Part shown: positions 6,016 through 7,880 of the stretch, piece after piece | Numbering within the stretch: position 1 is the stretch's first letter | Layout of the letters: each line of letters begins with the position of its first letter | NCBI GenBank assembly: GCA_020438595.1 | Contig: JAGQUI010000117.1 | Span: forward strand, 1 to 7,880 | Reading direction: 5' to 3' | DNA length: 7,880 nt | Source: Propionibacteriaceae bacterium | GTDB taxonomy: Bacteria; Actinomycetota; Actinomycetes; Propionibacteriales; Propionibacteriaceae | Notes under the pieces: model-generated | What the model was told of the DNA's origin: nothing | What the model saw: the letters and a program-made list of their open reading frames with translations, nothing else | Database searches by the model: none | Translations under genes and position numbers: made by a program

Positions 6016-7880
6016 TCAGTCCTCCAGCGGGGCGGCGTCCACCACGCCACGCCGGACGCGGAACACCAACTCGCGGCAGGTGTCCCGCAGCGGGCCGGCA
6101 CCAACGGCGTCGGCGAGCTGGCCGGCCGCGTCCACCACCTGCCGGGCCCAGCGGACGAAGTCGCCGGCGGTGAGGCCGGACAGGTAGAGCACGTCGGCCA
6201 GTTCGGCGCCTGCGGTCCACGCATGGATCGCCTCGGCGAAGCCGATGTCGGGCTCGTCATGGCTGGGCAACCGGTGGTCCCGCTCGGACAGCGACACCTG
6301 GCGCCAGATGTTCCGCAGCCGGATCTGGGCGTCCTCGGAACGCCGGTCGGGCATCCGGGCCGGGTTCCTGCGGTCGCCACGCGCCTCGTAGACCAGGCTG
6401 GACACGACCGCCGCCAGCTGGGGCGCGCTGAGTCCGTCGAACACCCCGTCCCGGACCGCCTCGGCGGTGACCAGGTCGAGCTCGGAGTAGATCCGGGCCA
6501 GCATGCGGCCCGATTCGGTCACCTGCCGGCCACCATCCGGGCTCAGGTAGCCCAGCGACTCCAGCACCGAGCAGATCCGGTCGAACCGGACCGCGATGGT
6601 GTTGGTGCGGCGATCGGCCTGCCGCTGCACGGTCTCCGTGTCGCGTTCGAGCCGCAGCGCCGATTCGGCGTGCCGGGCGTGCACCTCGCGGTCGGGGCAG
6701 TCGTGCACCGGATGCGCCCGCAGCTCCATCCGCAACTCGGCGATCCGGGCCACGGCATCGGGGTCCGCGGCATCGGCACTCGCGCTGCGCGTGGGTGGTT
6801 CGCGGCGCAGCTTCGCCTCCAGCGCCGCGGCGAGGTTCCGCCGGAAGGACGCCGAGCGCGAATCGAAGTGCTTCGGCACCTTCATGTGGGCGCCGACGCT
6901 CGGCGGCTCGGGGAAATCGGCGGACGAGAGCCGCTTCAGCTGCCGGTCGACGGTGAGCACGGTCGGTGTGGGCCCGGCGCCGCCCAGCCCCGCGTCCACC
7001 ACGACCGCCCAGTGCCGGTGGCGCTTGCCCGGCACGTCGATGATGTCGCCCACCCGGAACGCCTGCATCGCCTCGATCGTCTCGGCCCTGCGGTCGGACC
7101 GACGCTCACGCGCCGCCTGGGCCTCCACCGCGGAGATCCGGCCGCGCAGCCGGAAGTACTCCTCGGCGTCGCCCCGGTCGCAGGCCGCACCCGCCCACTC
7201 GTCGGCGATCCGGGCCCGGTTCGCCGCGATCGAGTGGGCCAGGCCGACCACCGAGCGGTCGGACTGGTACTGGGCGAACGACTGCTCCAGCAGGCCACGG
7301 GCCCGTTCCCGGCCCACGGTGGCGACCAGGTTCACGGCCATGTTGTAGGTGGGCTGGAAGGACGACCGCAGCGGGTAGGTACGCCGGGACGCGAGCCCCG
7401 CCACCGCGCGCGGCTCGAGACCGGCCTGCCAGCACACCACGGCGTGGCCCTCGACGTCGATGCCGCGCCGGCCCGCACGTCCGGTGAGCTGGGTGTACTC
7501 CCCCGCCGTGATGTCGGCATGGGTCTCGCCGTTGTACTTCACGAGCTTCTCGAGTACGACGCTCCGGGCGGGCATGTTGATGCCGAGGGCGAGGGTCTCC
7601 GTGGCGAACACCACCTTGACCAGGCCGGCGCCGAAGGCCTCCTCGACCATCTCCTTGAACGCGGGCAGCAGGCCGGCGTGGTGGGCGGCGATGCCGTCGG
7701 TGAAGGCGGCGAGGAACCGGTCGTACTCGAGCGCAGCGAGGTCGGACGGGCTGAGCCCCGCGGTGTGCCGGGACGCGATCTCGGCCAGCGCCCCGCGTTC
7801 CTTCGGCGTGGTCAGCCGCAGCCCGGAGCTGGCGAGCTGGCCGACCGCGGTGTCGCAGCCCTGCCGGGAGAAGATGAAGT
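6016..7880 (-). CDS. helY: HelY-like Ski2/Mtr4-family superfamily 2 helicase, N-terminus beyond window
   Basis: The visible 620 residues are the C-terminal two thirds of an actinobacterial helicase of about 900 residues. The fragment opens inside the second RecA domain with FIFSRQGCDTAV (motif IV) and AAHHAGLLPAFKEMVEE. It continues with motif V, VVFATETLALGINMPAR (89-105), and motif VI, QLTGRAGRRGID (130-141). Next come a winged-helix region and an insertion with AFRVGDIIDVPGKRHRHWAV, comparable to the arch/KOW-like domain of Ski2 and Mtr4. HPVHDCPDREVHARHAE and RTNTIAVRFDRICSVLESLGYL match the stretch conserved in HelY proteins. The end is a DSHCT-type helical domain closing with GLTAGDFVRWARQVVDAAGQLAD. 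The walker A and DExH motifs must lie off the right edge. Ski2-like enzymes unwind RNA in processing or decay; the bacterial role is poorly defined. The name helY rests on similarity to the mycobacterial protein. hisF and the HIT gene follow closely. Confidence 0.92.
   Translation of the reverse strand, partial: FIFSRQGCDTAVGQLASSGLRLTTPKERGALAEIASRHTAGLSPSDLAALEYDRFLAAFTDGIAAHHAGLLPAFKEMVEEAFGAGLVKVVFATETLALGINMPARSVVLEKLVKYNGETHADITAGEYTQLTGRAGRRGIDVEGHAVVCWQAGLEPRAVAGLASRRTYPLRSSFQPTYNMAVNLVATVGRERARGLLEQSFAQYQSDRSVVGLAHSIAANRARIADEWAGAACDRGDAEEYFRLRGRISAVEAQAARERRSDRRAETIEAMQAFRVGDIIDVPGKRHRHWAVVVDAGLGGAGPTPTVLTVDRQLKRLSSADFPEPPSVGAHMKVPKHFDSRSASFRRNLAAALEAKLRREPPTRSASADAADPDAVARIAELRMELRAHPVHDCPDREVHARHAESALRLERDTETVQRQADRRTNTIAVRFDRICSVLESLGYLSPDGGRQVTESGRMLARIYSELDLVTAEAVRDGVFDGLSAPQLAAVVSSLVYEARGDRRNPARMPDRRSEDAQIRLRNIWRQVSLSERDHRLPSHDEPDIGFAEAIHAWTAGAELADVLYLSGLTAGDFVRWARQVVDAAGQLADAVGAGPLRDTCRELVFRVRRGVVDAAPLED

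Overview
The window is a GC-rich stretch of a bacterial chromosome whose codon third positions are almost all G or C. Gene content and style point to an actinomycete (Actinomycetota): a HelY-type Ski2-like helicase, a secreted SpoIID/LytB protein with its GxGWGHGxGMSQ motif at the N-terminus, and an ilvBNC operon behind a leader-peptide attenuator whose leader looks leaderless. Genus cannot be fixed by reading alone. There are no mobile elements, CRISPR arrays, tRNAs or rRNAs, and every base of any size is explained by ordinary chromosomal genes.

Region 1 (1-3122, minus strand) is the branched-chain amino acid operon, read right to left: promoter, a 13-codon leader peptide carrying Leu-Leu-Val-Val, mutually exclusive RNA hairpins ending in an intrinsic terminator, then ilvB (acetolactate synthase large subunit), ilvN (its ACT-domain regulatory subunit, 4-bp overlap) and ilvC (ketol-acid reductoisomerase, cut by the window edge). 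Together they convert pyruvate or 2-oxobutyrate to the dihydroxy-acid precursors of Val, Leu and Ile. The leader gives transcriptional feedback from charged Leu/Val tRNA, and IlvN is expected to give allosteric feedback.

Region 2 (3123-4783) holds the divergent intergenic space and a plus-strand gene for an exported SpoIID/LytB-domain protein with a Thr/Ala-rich linker and a C-terminal LGFP-like module, probably a cell-wall protein.

Region 3 (4784-7880, minus strand) converges on region 2 across a 30-bp gap with a small GC hairpin. Read right to left it has the C-terminal two thirds of a HelY-like RNA/DNA helicase, hisF (cyclase subunit of imidazole glycerol phosphate synthase) 36 nt later, and a HIT-family nucleotide hydrolase/transferase 5 nt after hisF. 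The tight spacing suggests one transcript. hisF lies next to a helicase and a HIT gene, with no other histidine gene visible in the window.

The best signal beyond the genes is the ilvB leader (2988-3122): promoter, leaderless leader peptide, antiterminator and terminator can all be read directly. I see no sign of a wholly new system in this window.
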